This document shows positions 1 to 6,949 of a stretch of 25,163 nucleotides of DNA, in pieces. A program made the position numbers and the translations under genes. The DNA is from an uncultured Bacteroidales bacterium (GTDB taxonomy: Bacteria > Bacteroidota > Bacteroidia > Bacteroidales > Marinilabiliaceae), in contig CAKUVM010000025.1 of the NCBI GenBank assembly GCA_934699135.1, forward strand, positions 1-25,163, read 5' to 3'. How positions within the stretch are numbered: the stretch's first letter is position 1; each line of letters begins with the position of its first letter. Below the pieces are notes generated by a model. It was not told where the DNA came from. It saw nothing but the letters and a program-made list of their open reading frames with translations, and searched no databases.

Positions 1-54
1 TACCTTGCGAACTGCTACATCGCCCTGAACAAGGTTCTCAAACACACTCCTTGA
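1..54 (+). CDS. C-terminal end of a truncated gene, product unknown
   Basis: An open frame runs from the first base to a TGA at 52-54 and encodes 17 residues beginning YLANCYIALNK and ending in LKHTP. It is cut by the window edge, so neither family nor function can be read. The call as a real gene end rests on the strong hairpin terminator that follows at 103-132 and on the convergent gene beyond it. Nothing else supports it. Confidence 0.5.
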   Translation, partial: YLANCYIALNKVLKHTP

Positions 55-102
55 ATAAATTCAAAACAGCTTCTAAAATGCTGGCCAAAGAGCAAAAGAC
101 GA

Positions 103-132
103 GGCCCGGCGCAGAATACTCTGCGCCGGGCC
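103..132. terminator. Bidirectional hairpin terminator between convergent genes
   Basis: A perfect 13-bp GC-rich inverted repeat (103-115 with 120-132) closes a four-base loop. On the plus strand it is followed by TTTGCCCAATTTT. On the minus strand a T-containing stretch follows (complement of AAAAG at 94-98). It sits between the plus-strand gene ending at 54 and the minus-strand DUF805 gene ending at 156, so it can serve both. Confidence 0.8.
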
Positions 133-155
133 TTTGCCCAATTTTGTGATACGGC

Positions 156-566
156 CTAGCCGTTTATTTTGACTTCGCCGTCGCCCGTCGCTTTGGGGTC
201 GGCTCCATACTCGTTCTCGCCGACAGTGCCCGCTGTGCAGAAGAAGACCAAGAGGACAATGGCGCCAATGACTGGCAGCAGGGCAATGAGCAGCCACCAT
301 CCGCTGCGTCCTGTGTCATGCAGGCGGCGTACATCCAAGGCAAGACCCGGGATTAAGATGAACAACGAAAAGAGCAGCGACACTATGGCCACCAATGCAT
401 TGATTACAACAGAATCCTGTACCGCGATGCTGAGAAGCTGAAGCACGCAAGACACAATCCATGTGAGCAGTGCGAAGAGCCAAAACTCACGACGACGCGC
501 GCGTCCACTGAATGTGGCGAATTTGGTCGTCATGCACTCTTTGAAGTTGCTGAAGAGTTCATTCAT
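156..566 (-). CDS. DUF805 family inner-membrane protein (paralog 1)
   Basis: A 136-residue membrane protein of the DUF805 family, whose biochemical role is unknown. The family signature is visible: FSGRARRREFW near residue 20, then two to three hydrophobic stretches, then RRLHDTGRSGW, and finally a hydrophobic segment ending in VFF followed by NEYGADPKA. The frame can be extended to a TTG at 596, but I choose the ATG at 566 (MNELFSNF) because family members begin about 10 to 20 residues before the GRARR motif. It lies downstream of a second DUF805 gene but is separated from it by a terminator at 602-639, so it probably has its own promoter. I could not find a convincing TAnnTTTG box for it. 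Family assignment is firm; function is open. Confidence 0.9.
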   Translation of the reverse strand: MNELFSNFKECMTTKFATFSGRARRREFWLFALLTWIVSCVLQLLSIAVQDSVVINALVAIVSLLFSLFILIPGLALDVRRLHDTGRSGWWLLIALLPVIGAIVLLVFFCTAGTVGENEYGADPKATGDGEVKING

Positions 567-601
567 AAGGTTTAAAGTTTTGTTTGTGTCCCGCAAGTTA
601 C

Positions 602-639
602 AAAAAAAAATGCGTACGGGAGCGAGGTCTCCCGTACGC
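602..639 (-). terminator. Intrinsic terminator of the upstream DUF805 gene
   Basis: A perfect 11-bp stem (612-622 with 629-639, six-base loop) is followed on the minus strand by nine T residues (complement of A602-A610). This is a textbook rho-independent terminator. It lies 27 bases after the stop codon of the DUF805 gene at 667-1029 and ends that transcript before the next DUF805 gene. Confidence 0.9.
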
Positions 640-666
640 GTTTATAGACTGATAAGAAAACTTTCC

Positions 667-1029
667 TTACGCTTTGGGGTTTGGGCCGTAGGAATTGGCC
701 TGACTGTCACCTTCTTTTGCGAAGAAGACTATGAGGATGATCGTGCCGATCAGCGGGATGATGCCCAAGAGCTGAAGCCAACCGCTCTTGCCGGTATCAT
801 GCAGGCGGCGTGCGCCAACGGCGAGCATCGGGACGAGGAACGCAATGCCGGCAATGCCGCTCAGCAGGTTGCCCAGCCCAGATGAGATTAGGCCGATGAT
901 GCCGCACACGACGCCGACAAGAACGTCAGCGAGCACGAAGTACCAGAACTCCTCGCGACGAGCGCGGCCCTTGAAGTTGGCGAAGTCTTGCTTGAAGCAC
1001 TTCGCCACGTAGAATTTGAGTTTGTCCAT
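667..1029 (-). CDS. DUF805 family inner-membrane protein (paralog 2)
   Basis: A 120-residue DUF805 protein starting at a clear ATG (1029). It shares with its downstream neighbour the pattern F-x-GRARR-x-EFW (residues about 18-29), the RRLHDTGKSGW motif in the middle, and the ending VFFAKEG...NSYGPNPKA. Hydrophobic segments between these motifs suggest three to four membrane spans. The two genes are plainly tandem paralogs that have diverged in the hydrophobic segments. A TAnnTTTG-type box lies about 33 bases upstream of the start and a strong terminator follows the stop, so this looks like a single-gene transcript. The function of DUF805 proteins is not established. Confidence 0.92.
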   Translation of the reverse strand: MDKLKFYVAKCFKQDFANFKGRARREEFWYFVLADVLVGVVCGIIGLISSGLGNLLSGIAGIAFLVPMLAVGARRLHDTGKSGWLQLLGIIPLIGTIILIVFFAKEGDSQANSYGPNPKA

Positions 1030-1061
1030 AGAATAAAAGTTCAGTTGCTATTTATCAATGG

Positions 1062-1069
1062 CAAAGTTA
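1062..1069 (-). promoter_or_regulatory. Bacteroidota -7 promoter element of the DUF805 gene
   Basis: The minus strand reads TAACTTTG, an exact match to the Bacteroidota -7 consensus TAnnTTTG. It is 33 bases upstream of the ATG at 1029, leaving a leader of roughly 25 bases. No clean TTTG was found at the -33 distance, so the match is partial. Confidence 0.5.
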
Positions 1070-1105
1070 ATAAGATTTGCCAAAATACAGCAACCGTTGT
1101 GGAAC

Positions 1106-1146
1106 AAAAAGCCTCGCCGCCCAGACATTACACAGGGTGGCGAGGC
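1106..1146 (-). terminator. Intrinsic terminator of gpmA
   Basis: A 12-bp stem (1111-1122 with 1135-1146, one G-U type pair) encloses a 12-base loop. It is followed on the minus strand by five T residues (complement of A1106-A1110). It lies 24 bases after the gpmA stop codon and ends its transcript. Confidence 0.85.
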
Positions 1147-1170
1147 TCTGTGGTCTTGCGATTATGCCAA

Positions 1171-1923
1171 TTATTTTGCCTTGCCCTGGTTGGCCACTGC
1201 GTCCATAAGCTTCTTGATCTCCTCAGGGTCGCCAAGGAGGTAGTCGTTCTTCAGCGCGAGGGTCTTGTCGTCAAACTCAAAGACGTAAGGCACGGCCGTC
1301 GGGAGGTTGAGGCTGATGATGCCCTCGTCAGTGATGCCCTTGAGGAACTTGATGACGCCGCGGAGCGAGTTGCCGTGGGCGACGACGACGATGTTGTCAA
1401 CCTTCTTGAGCTGTGGGAAGATGACGCTCTTCCAATATGGCAGGGTGCGCTCAATGCAGTCCTTGAGGCTCTCTGTGCGAGGAATCTCGCAGTCGGGGAC
1501 GTAAGAAGCGTAGCGCGGGTCCTTGGTCGCGCTGCGCGGGTCGTCATCGGGGATGGGGTTGGGAGCCACGTCATAGCTGCGGCGCCAGATCTTGACCTGC
1601 TCGTCGCCGAACTTCTGCGCGGTCTCAGCCTTGTTGAGGCCCTGGAGGTTGCCATAGTGCTTCTCGTTAAGGCGCCAGGTCTTCTCCACGGGAATCCAGT
1701 CAAGATCCATCTGGTCAAGCACGTTGTTGAGGGTCTTGACGGCGCGCTTCAGGAACGACGTGTATGCCAAATCGAAAGTGAAGCCTTTCTCCTTGAGGGT
1801 CTTGCCAGCTTTGATGGCCTCGGCAACGCCGTTCTCGGTCAGGTCTACATTGGTCCAGCCAGTGAAACGGTTCTCCAGGTTCCACGCGCTTTGGCCGTGG
1901 CGGATGAGGACGATTCTTTTCAT
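1171..1923 (-). CDS. gpmA: 2,3-bisphosphoglycerate-dependent phosphoglycerate mutase
   Basis: A 250-residue cofactor-dependent phosphoglycerate mutase, which interconverts 3- and 2-phosphoglycerate in glycolysis and gluconeogenesis in the cytoplasm. The N-terminus reads MKRIVLIRHGQSAWN, with the phospho-accepting histidine in RHG. RFTGW, HYGNLQGLNKAETA, a WRRSYD substrate-binding stretch and the second catalytic histidine in VVVAHGNSLRG follow in the expected order. Length matches the family (about 248). The frame continues upstream to 1971, but the ATG at 1923 gives the standard N-terminus. A TAnnTTTG box lies about 35 bases upstream and a strong terminator follows, so it is probably monocistronic. 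Confidence 0.97.
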   Translation of the reverse strand: MKRIVLIRHGQSAWNLENRFTGWTNVDLTENGVAEAIKAGKTLKEKGFTFDLAYTSFLKRAVKTLNNVLDQMDLDWIPVEKTWRLNEKHYGNLQGLNKAETAQKFGDEQVKIWRRSYDVAPNPIPDDDPRSATKDPRYASYVPDCEIPRTESLKDCIERTLPYWKSVIFPQLKKVDNIVVVAHGNSLRGVIKFLKGITDEGIISLNLPTAVPYVFEFDDKTLALKNDYLLGDPEEIKKLMDAVANQGKAK

Positions 1924-1959
1924 CTTATTTAATCTCTTGTTGTTAGATTTCTTTTGGGG

Positions 1960-1967
1960 CAAAGATA
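1960..1967 (-). promoter_or_regulatory. gpmA: Bacteroidota -7 promoter element of gpmA
   Basis: The minus strand reads TATCTTTG, matching TAnnTTTG, 37 bases upstream of the gpmA ATG. The predicted start of transcription near 1953 gives a leader of about 30 bases. A TTTG at the expected -33 distance is absent. Confidence 0.5.
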
Positions 1968-2018
1968 GCAAATTCGGCCGATAGTGGCTTCCGCCCGCAG
2001 GTTATTCTTGCCTCTCGG

Positions 2019-4649
2019 TCAGATGCCAAGCAGCCTCTTTATGTCGTTCAGCTTGTTCAGGGCCTCGAGCGGCGTCAGGTTGTTGATGTCTAACCCGGCA
2101 ATCTCGGCGCGTATGCTGTTGACGAGCGGGTCGTCAAACTGGAACAGGTTCAGCTGCACGGGGCCTTCCTTCTTCTCCTTGACCTTCTTGAAGCCGTTTG
2201 GCTTTGGCGCATTGTCCGTCACGCCATCTCGCTCGCTCTCCAGCTTGGCCAAAATCTCGTTGGCCCTATCCACGACAGAGCGCGGCATGCCGGCCAGCTT
2301 GGCCACGTGGATGCCGAAGCTGTGTTCCGAGCCGCCGGGTACCAGTTTGCGCAAGAAGATGACCTTGCCGCCCGCCTCGCGCACAGAGACGTTGAAGTTC
2401 TTTATGCGCTCATACATCTTCTCCATGTCGTTAAGCTCATGATAGTGCGTGGCGAAGAGTGTCTTGGCCCTTGCTCGCTCGTTGTTGTGCAGATATTCCA
2501 CAATGGCCCAAGCTAGCGATATTCCGTCATAGGTGCTGGTGCCGCGCCCGAGCTCGTCAAACAGCACCAGGCTGCGCGGCGTGACGTTGTTGAGTATGTT
2601 TGCGGCCTCGGTCATCTCCACCATAAACGTGCTTTCACCTTGCGAGAGGTTGTCGCTGGCCCCCACTCGGGTGAATATCTTGTCCACTATGCCCACCTTG
2701 GCTTTTGCGGCCGGCACGTATGATCCGCATTGCGCCAGAAGCACGATGAGGGCCGTTTGGCGCAGCAACGCGCTCTTGCCCGCCATGTTAGGGCCAGTGA
2801 CTATTATGATCTGCTGCTTCTCCTTGTCAAGGTGGATGTCGTTGCTCACATACACGTCTCCATCGGCCATAAGACGCTCAATCACAGGGTGCCGGCCCTC
2901 GGATATGTCCAAAGCGTCAGAGTCGTCGACTTCGGGACGACAGTAGTTAAAGTCCATCGCGTTTCGGGCGAAAGTGTGGAGCACGTCCATCTCGGCAAGC
3001 CGCGCCGCGTCAGACTGCACGGCTCCGAGGTGGGCGTTGAGCTCGGCGATCACTTGAGAGAAAATTTGCGCCTCCAGTGCGGCTATGCGTTGGTCTGCGC
3101 CTATGATTTTCTCCTCATATTCTTTGAGTTCCTCTGTGACGTATCTTTCGGCGTTTGCCATGGTCTGCTTGCGCACCCAGTCGGCCGGCACTTTCTCCTT
3201 GTGAGTGTTTCTCACCTCAATGAAGTAGCCGAAGACGTTGTTATACGCCACTTTAAGTGACGGTATCTGCGTCTCGGCTGACAGCCTGTCCTGCATGGCC
3301 GTGAGATAGTCTTTGCTCGAGGTCGAGATGTGGCGCAGCTCATCCAGCTCGGCCGATACGCCCTCGGCTATGACTCCGCATTTCTGTATCGTTGTTGGCG
3401 GGTCGGCCACAATGTCTCGCTCAATCATCTGCCGCAGGTTGTCGCAGTCGTCCAACTCGCGGGTCAGACGTTCCAGCTCGCTGTTCGGCGCGGCTTCCGT
3501 CACTGTCCTTTTGAGTTTCGGGATGGCCTCAAGGGCGCGTTTCAGCATCACCACTTCGCGCGGCGATATGCGGCAGCAGGCAATTTTGCCCACAAGCCTT
3601 TCCATATCCCCCACCTGCTTCAGCATGCCGGAGACCTCGGCCGTCAGCGTGGGGGCGGCCACGAACTGCGCCACGACGTCTTGCCGCCGTCTTATGGCCC
3701 TCGCGTCGCGCAGCGGCATGGCCAGCCACCTTTTCAGCAGGCGCGAGCCCATTGGCGTGGTGGAGCGGTCTTCCACGTCGGCCAGCGAGCTGGTGCCGTC
3801 GCGTCCGTCATTAAAAAGCTCCAGGTTGCGGATGGAGAATCTGTCTAGCCACACGTATGACTGCTCGTCAATGCGTTGCAGCCGGCTGATGTGGGCTTGC
3901 CCGTCGTGCTGCGTGGCGTCAAGGTAATATAATATGGCGCCGGCGGCTGTTACGCCGGCAGTGAGGTCTTCCACGCCGAAGCCCTTCAGGCTCTGCGTGC
4001 CAAAGTGTTTGAGCAGCCTCTCTTGGGCCGACTGCGGGGCGAAGGCCCAGTCGTCAAAGGGGTAGGTGATCCACTTATTGCCAAAAGACTCTACGAAAGT
4101 CTGTCGCTTCCCTTTCTCAAACAGCACCTCTTTGGGGCGAAACGTGGCCAAGAGCCTGTCGGCGTAATGTGTGTCCCCTTGGCCCATCATGAACTCGCCC
4201 GTCGAGATGTCTAGGAAAGCTATGCCCACGCAAGGTTGCGTCAGGTTCACGCAACAGAGGAAGTTGTTCTCGTTAGTGACAAGGACGCCGTCCGTCATGG
4301 CCACGCCCGGCGTCACAAGCTCCGTGATGCCGCGTTTCACAATGCCTTTGGCCGTCTTTGGGTCTTCCAGCTGGTCGCATACGGCCACGCGCAACCCCGC
4401 CCTGACCAGTTTGGGCAGGTATGTGTCCAGCGCATGGTATGGGAACCCGGCCAACGCTCCCAGCTCGGGGTTTGTGCCGCTGCGCTGCGTGAGCGTGATG
4501 CCCAGTATCTTGGCGGCCTTGGGCGCGTCTTCGAGATACGTCTCGTAGAAGTCTCCCACGCGAAATAGCAGCATGGCATCGGGGTGTTTGGCCTTGATGC
4601 TCATGTATTGTTTCATCAGTGGGGTGTCTGTAAAATTTTTCGTGGCCAT
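2019..4649 (-). CDS. mutS: DNA mismatch repair protein MutS
   Basis: An 876-residue MutS1, which recognises base mismatches and small loops and starts methyl-independent mismatch repair with MutL. The mismatch-binding Phe-x-Glu is visible as GDFYE (residues 32-36). The ATPase shows Walker A as GPNMAGKS (619-626), a signature stretch LSQGESTFMVEM near 668-679, Walker B SLVLFDELGRGTS from 693, and the ATHYHEL histidine near 734. The C-terminal tail after a lysine-rich linker ends in NKLNDIKRLLGI. The frame runs on to a TTG at 4676, but the ATG at 4649 (MATKNFTDTP) is preferred. It is divergent from the AMP nucleosidase gene. A near-consensus box (TAACTTCG on the minus strand, 4681-4688) may be its promoter, with one mismatch. 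Confidence 0.97.
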   Translation of the reverse strand: MATKNFTDTPLMKQYMSIKAKHPDAMLLFRVGDFYETYLEDAPKAAKILGITLTQRSGTNPELGALAGFPYHALDTYLPKLVRAGLRVAVCDQLEDPKTAKGIVKRGITELVTPGVAMTDGVLVTNENNFLCCVNLTQPCVGIAFLDISTGEFMMGQGDTHYADRLLATFRPKEVLFEKGKRQTFVESFGNKWITYPFDDWAFAPQSAQERLLKHFGTQSLKGFGVEDLTAGVTAAGAILYYLDATQHDGQAHISRLQRIDEQSYVWLDRFSIRNLELFNDGRDGTSSLADVEDRSTTPMGSRLLKRWLAMPLRDARAIRRRQDVVAQFVAAPTLTAEVSGMLKQVGDMERLVGKIACCRISPREVVMLKRALEAIPKLKRTVTEAAPNSELERLTRELDDCDNLRQMIERDIVADPPTTIQKCGVIAEGVSAELDELRHISTSSKDYLTAMQDRLSAETQIPSLKVAYNNVFGYFIEVRNTHKEKVPADWVRKQTMANAERYVTEELKEYEEKIIGADQRIAALEAQIFSQVIAELNAHLGAVQSDAARLAEMDVLHTFARNAMDFNYCRPEVDDSDALDISEGRHPVIERLMADGDVYVSNDIHLDKEKQQIIIVTGPNMAGKSALLRQTALIVLLAQCGSYVPAAKAKVGIVDKIFTRVGASDNLSQGESTFMVEMTEAANILNNVTPRSLVLFDELGRGTSTYDGISLAWAIVEYLHNNERARAKTLFATHYHELNDMEKMYERIKNFNVSVREAGGKVIFLRKLVPGGSEHSFGIHVAKLAGMPRSVVDRANEILAKLESERDGVTDNAPKPNGFKKVKEKKEGPVQLNLFQFDDPLVNSIRAEIAGLDINNLTPLEALNKLNDIKRLLGI

Positions 4650-4719
4650 TGGCGTGATCGTGTCTGTTGCGTGCAACCCGCGAAGTTACTCTTTTCCGCC
4701 GGCCTTTTGGCCGCGCCGG

Positions 4720-4751
4720 TTTGCAAAGGCGACCCCGTTTCACTATCTTTG
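4720..4751 (+). promoter_or_regulatory. Promoter of the AMP nucleosidase-holA operon
   Basis: TTTG at 4720-4723, a 20-base spacer and TATCTTTG at 4744-4751 reproduce both elements of the Bacteroidota housekeeping promoter (TTTG, about 19-21 bases, TAnnTTTG). Transcription would start near 4758. That lies downstream of an in-frame ATG at 4753 and so favours the ATG at 4777 as the true translation start. Confidence 0.75.
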
Positions 4752-4776
4752 GATGCCGAACAACATTCTGTCGGGT

Positions 4777-5541
4777 ATGAAGACAAAAGATGAGATTGTG
4801 GAGAATTGGCTCCCGCGCTATACGGGACGCAGCCTGGGCGAGTTCCCGCGCTATGTGCTGCTGACCAACTTTATGAACTATGTGGAGATGTTCGCCGAGA
4901 TGTTTGGCGCGCCCATAGTGGGCGGGAACATGCCCAACGCAGCGACCGACGGGCTCATCATTATCAACTTCGGCATGGGCAGCGCCAACGCGGCGACAGT
5001 GATGGACCTCCTTACGGCCATTCATCCGCGCGCCGTGCTTTTCCTTGGAAAGTGTGGCGGCATAAAAAAGAAAAACAACATAGGCGATTTCATATTGCCC
5101 ATTGCCGCCATCCGCGGCGAGGGCACCAGCAACGACTATATGCCGCCCGAAGTGCCGGCGCTGCCCGCGTTCTCGCTCCAGCGCGCCGTGTCCGGCTCCA
5201 TAAGAGACCACGGCTACGACTATTGGACGGGCACCGTCTACACGACAAACAGGCGGGTGTGGGAACATGACGACGCCTTCAAGCACAAACTAGAGACCAT
5301 GAGGGCTATGGCCGTGGATATGGAGACTGCGACCCTCTTCACCGTGGGTTTCCACAACGAGATCCCGACGGGCGCGCTGCTCCTTGTGAGTGACCAGCCC
5401 ATGATTCCGGAGGGTGTCAAGACTTCGGAGAGCGACCGCAAGGTTACGGCCTCTTACGTCCGTCCGCACTTGGAGATAGGCATAGACGCCTTGCTGGAGA
5501 TTGAGCGCAACGGCAACTCCGTCAAACACCTGAAGTTCTGA
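4777..5541 (+). CDS. amn: AMP nucleosidase, short form
   Basis: A 254-residue enzyme predicted to split AMP into adenine and ribose 5-phosphate in purine salvage. The sequence belongs to the nucleoside phosphorylase fold: INFGMGSANAATVMDLL, LFLGKCGGIKKKN, the region IAAIRGEGTSNDYMPPEVPA, and MAVDMETATLF with the conserved Met-Glu of ribose binding, followed by LLVSDQPMIPEGVK. It corresponds to the Bacteroidota form, which lacks the N-terminal regulatory domain of the roughly 480-residue E. coli Amn. I choose the ATG at 4777 (MKTKDEIVENW), which agrees with the family N-terminus and with the promoter at 4720-4751. Upstream in-frame codons lie inside mutS. holA starts 20 bases after its stop and is probably cotranscribed. 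Confidence 0.93.
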   Translation: MKTKDEIVENWLPRYTGRSLGEFPRYVLLTNFMNYVEMFAEMFGAPIVGGNMPNAATDGLIIINFGMGSANAATVMDLLTAIHPRAVLFLGKCGGIKKKNNIGDFILPIAAIRGEGTSNDYMPPEVPALPAFSLQRAVSGSIRDHGYDYWTGTVYTTNRRVWEHDDAFKHKLETMRAMAVDMETATLFTVGFHNEIPTGALLLVSDQPMIPEGVKTSESDRKVTASYVRPHLEIGIDALLEIERNGNSVKHLKF

Positions 5542-5560
5542 GCCTTAAAATCTGTTATCG

Positions 5561-6595
5561 ATGCCGTCATTGTCTCAAGACGACATAATGAAGGAGCTCC
5601 GGGCGGGCAAATACCGCCCCGTGTACTTGCTTATGGGCGAGGAGCCGTATCCCATCGACGTGGTCTGCGACTACATCGAGGCAAACGCCATGCCCGAGGC
5701 CGACAGGGCTTTCAACCAGACGGTGGTCTATGGCCGCGACACCACGGGCAAGAAATTGGCGTTGGAGTGTGACCAGTACCCGACGTTCGCCGAGAGGCGG
5801 GTGGTCATTGTCCGCGAGGCGCAGGCCACGGCCGGCCTAGGTGAGCTGGAGGCCTACGTGAGCCACAGCCTGCCGTCCACAGTCCTTGTCTTGTGCCACA
5901 AATATAAGCTGCTGCCCAAGAACACGAAGCTCTATAAGGCCATAGAAAAGGCCGGAGGCGCCATATTGGAGACCAAAGCTCTCTATGACAATCAGATGCC
6001 GCACTGGATAAGCTCCTTCGCCATGGGGCGCGGCTTCGCCATAGAAGGCAAGGCGGCTGACCTTCTGGCCGAGTTTGTCGGCACGAGCATGGGAGATGCC
6101 GCCGCGGCCATTGACAAGATAAGGGTGGCCGTCGGCCCGCGGCTCAAAACCATAACGGCCGACATGGTGAGCGAGAACGTGGGCGTGAGCAAAGAATACA
6201 ACGCCTTTGAGCTTCGCGACGCCCTCTTCCGTAAAGATTTGCCCAAGGCCATGCGCGTTGTCAAAGCATTCGGGCAGAATGAGAAAGCCTATCCCGTGCA
6301 GGCCATCTTTGCCGCCCTGTATAACGCTTTCGACCATCTTTTTACCTACTGCTACATCCGCGCGAAGACCAAGAGCGATGACGAGGCCGTGAAGGCGGCA
6401 ATTGCCGTGGGCGAGCGAAGCCCATACATGGTGTCAAAAAACTTCGGCCCGGCGTCGAGGCTCTATTCGGCCACCGACTGCATGCGCATCACGGCCCTTA
6501 TTGCCGAGTATGACATGAGGTCGAAAGGTTACGCCTGGCCAGACACCTCCAACAGGGACATGCTTGTCGACGTGGTGACCCGAATCATCGGATGA
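5561..6595 (+). CDS. holA: DNA polymerase III subunit delta
   Basis: A 344-residue clamp-loader delta subunit, which opens the beta sliding clamp during its loading onto DNA. Family features are the N-terminal stretch LRAGKYRPVYLLMGEEPYPID (the usual opening of HolA), FNQTVVYGRD, the region around YPTFAERRVVIVREAQ, the YISSF-like MPHWISSFA segment, and a C-terminal helical domain with KAYPVQAIFAALYN. Length is normal. The ATG at 5561 follows the AMP nucleosidase stop by 20 bases with no promoter or terminator between, so the two form an operon. The pairing of a replication gene with a purine salvage gene looks like shared transcription rather than a shared pathway. Confidence 0.9.
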   Translation: MPSLSQDDIMKELRAGKYRPVYLLMGEEPYPIDVVCDYIEANAMPEADRAFNQTVVYGRDTTGKKLALECDQYPTFAERRVVIVREAQATAGLGELEAYVSHSLPSTVLVLCHKYKLLPKNTKLYKAIEKAGGAILETKALYDNQMPHWISSFAMGRGFAIEGKAADLLAEFVGTSMGDAAAAIDKIRVAVGPRLKTITADMVSENVGVSKEYNAFELRDALFRKDLPKAMRVVKAFGQNEKAYPVQAIFAALYNAFDHLFTYCYIRAKTKSDDEAVKAAIAVGERSPYMVSKNFGPASRLYSATDCMRITALIAEYDMRSKGYAWPDTSNRDMLVDVVTRIIG

Positions 6596-6607
6596 GGCCG
6601 GCGCCCC

Positions 6608-6639
6608 TTTGCGCATAAGGCGGGAATTCATTATATTTG
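6608..6639 (+). promoter_or_regulatory. Promoter of the 64-residue protein gene
   Basis: TTTG at 6608-6611, a 20-base spacer and TATATTTG at 6632-6639 form a complete Bacteroidota promoter with the same spacing as the one before the AMP nucleosidase gene. It lies just after the holA stop (6595). It predicts a transcript start near 6646 and a leader of about 40 bases before the ATG at 6685. Confidence 0.75.
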
Positions 6640-6684
6640 CCTTGTTTTACATCTCAACGTCATTTGATTAAACAAGATAACAGC

Positions 6685-6879
6685 ATGGCTAAGGTTTTTA
6701 CTAAGCACTTCCAGTATACTGGAACTGACGATTTCGACGAGGTCCTTGATGTCCAGATCAACGAGTATCTTGAGCGCGAGGGGCTGACTGACGCCGACAT
6801 TATAGACATCAAGTATGAGGGACACTCCGCCCTCGGTGTCAACACATATTCCGCGCTGCTCGTCTATAAGAAGAAATAG
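6685..6879 (+). CDS. 64-residue acidic protein, possibly Cse60-like
   Basis: A small protein starting MAKVFTKHFQYTGTDDF and ending YSALLVYKKK. It has no signal peptide or membrane span and is acidic in the middle (DEVLDVQINEYLEREGLTDADIIDIKYE). The arrangement of a beta strand, an amphipathic helix, a V/IIDIKY strand and a terminal YSALLVYK strand resembles the small proteins annotated as Cse60/DUF2758 in Firmicutes, but this is recall of a pattern, not a search. The frame could be extended to a TTG at 6637, but that codon lies inside the promoter, so the ATG at 6685 is the start. It is a single-gene unit between a complete promoter and an 18-bp terminator hairpin. The function is unknown. 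Confidence 0.8.
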   Translation: MAKVFTKHFQYTGTDDFDEVLDVQINEYLEREGLTDADIIDIKYEGHSALGVNTYSALLVYKKK

Positions 6880-6900
6880 GCCGAGACTGCACTTGCTAAC

Positions 6901-6949
6901 ACCACCAAGGGTGCGGCTTCTCACTTTTGAGAGCCGCACCCTTGGTGGT
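6901..6949. terminator. Large hairpin between convergent genes
   Basis: A perfect 18-bp inverted repeat (6901-6918 with 6932-6949) with a 13-base loop starts 21 bases after the stop of the 64-residue protein gene. It ends exactly next to the TAA stop (6950-6952) of the convergent transporter gene. T-tracts are short on both strands, but the stem is very stable. It probably ends both transcripts. Confidence 0.75.

Noticed and set aside
988..1932. Plus-strand open frame (314 residues) covering gpmA
   Set aside because: Antisense shadow of gpmA; repetitive Val/Leu/Asp composition and no recognisable domain.
4273..5286. Long minus-strand open frame (337 residues) across the mutS 5' end and the AMP nucleosidase gene
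   Set aside because: It lies antisense to two clear genes, is rich in Arg, His and Gly without any motif, and is a by-product of GC-rich codon use.
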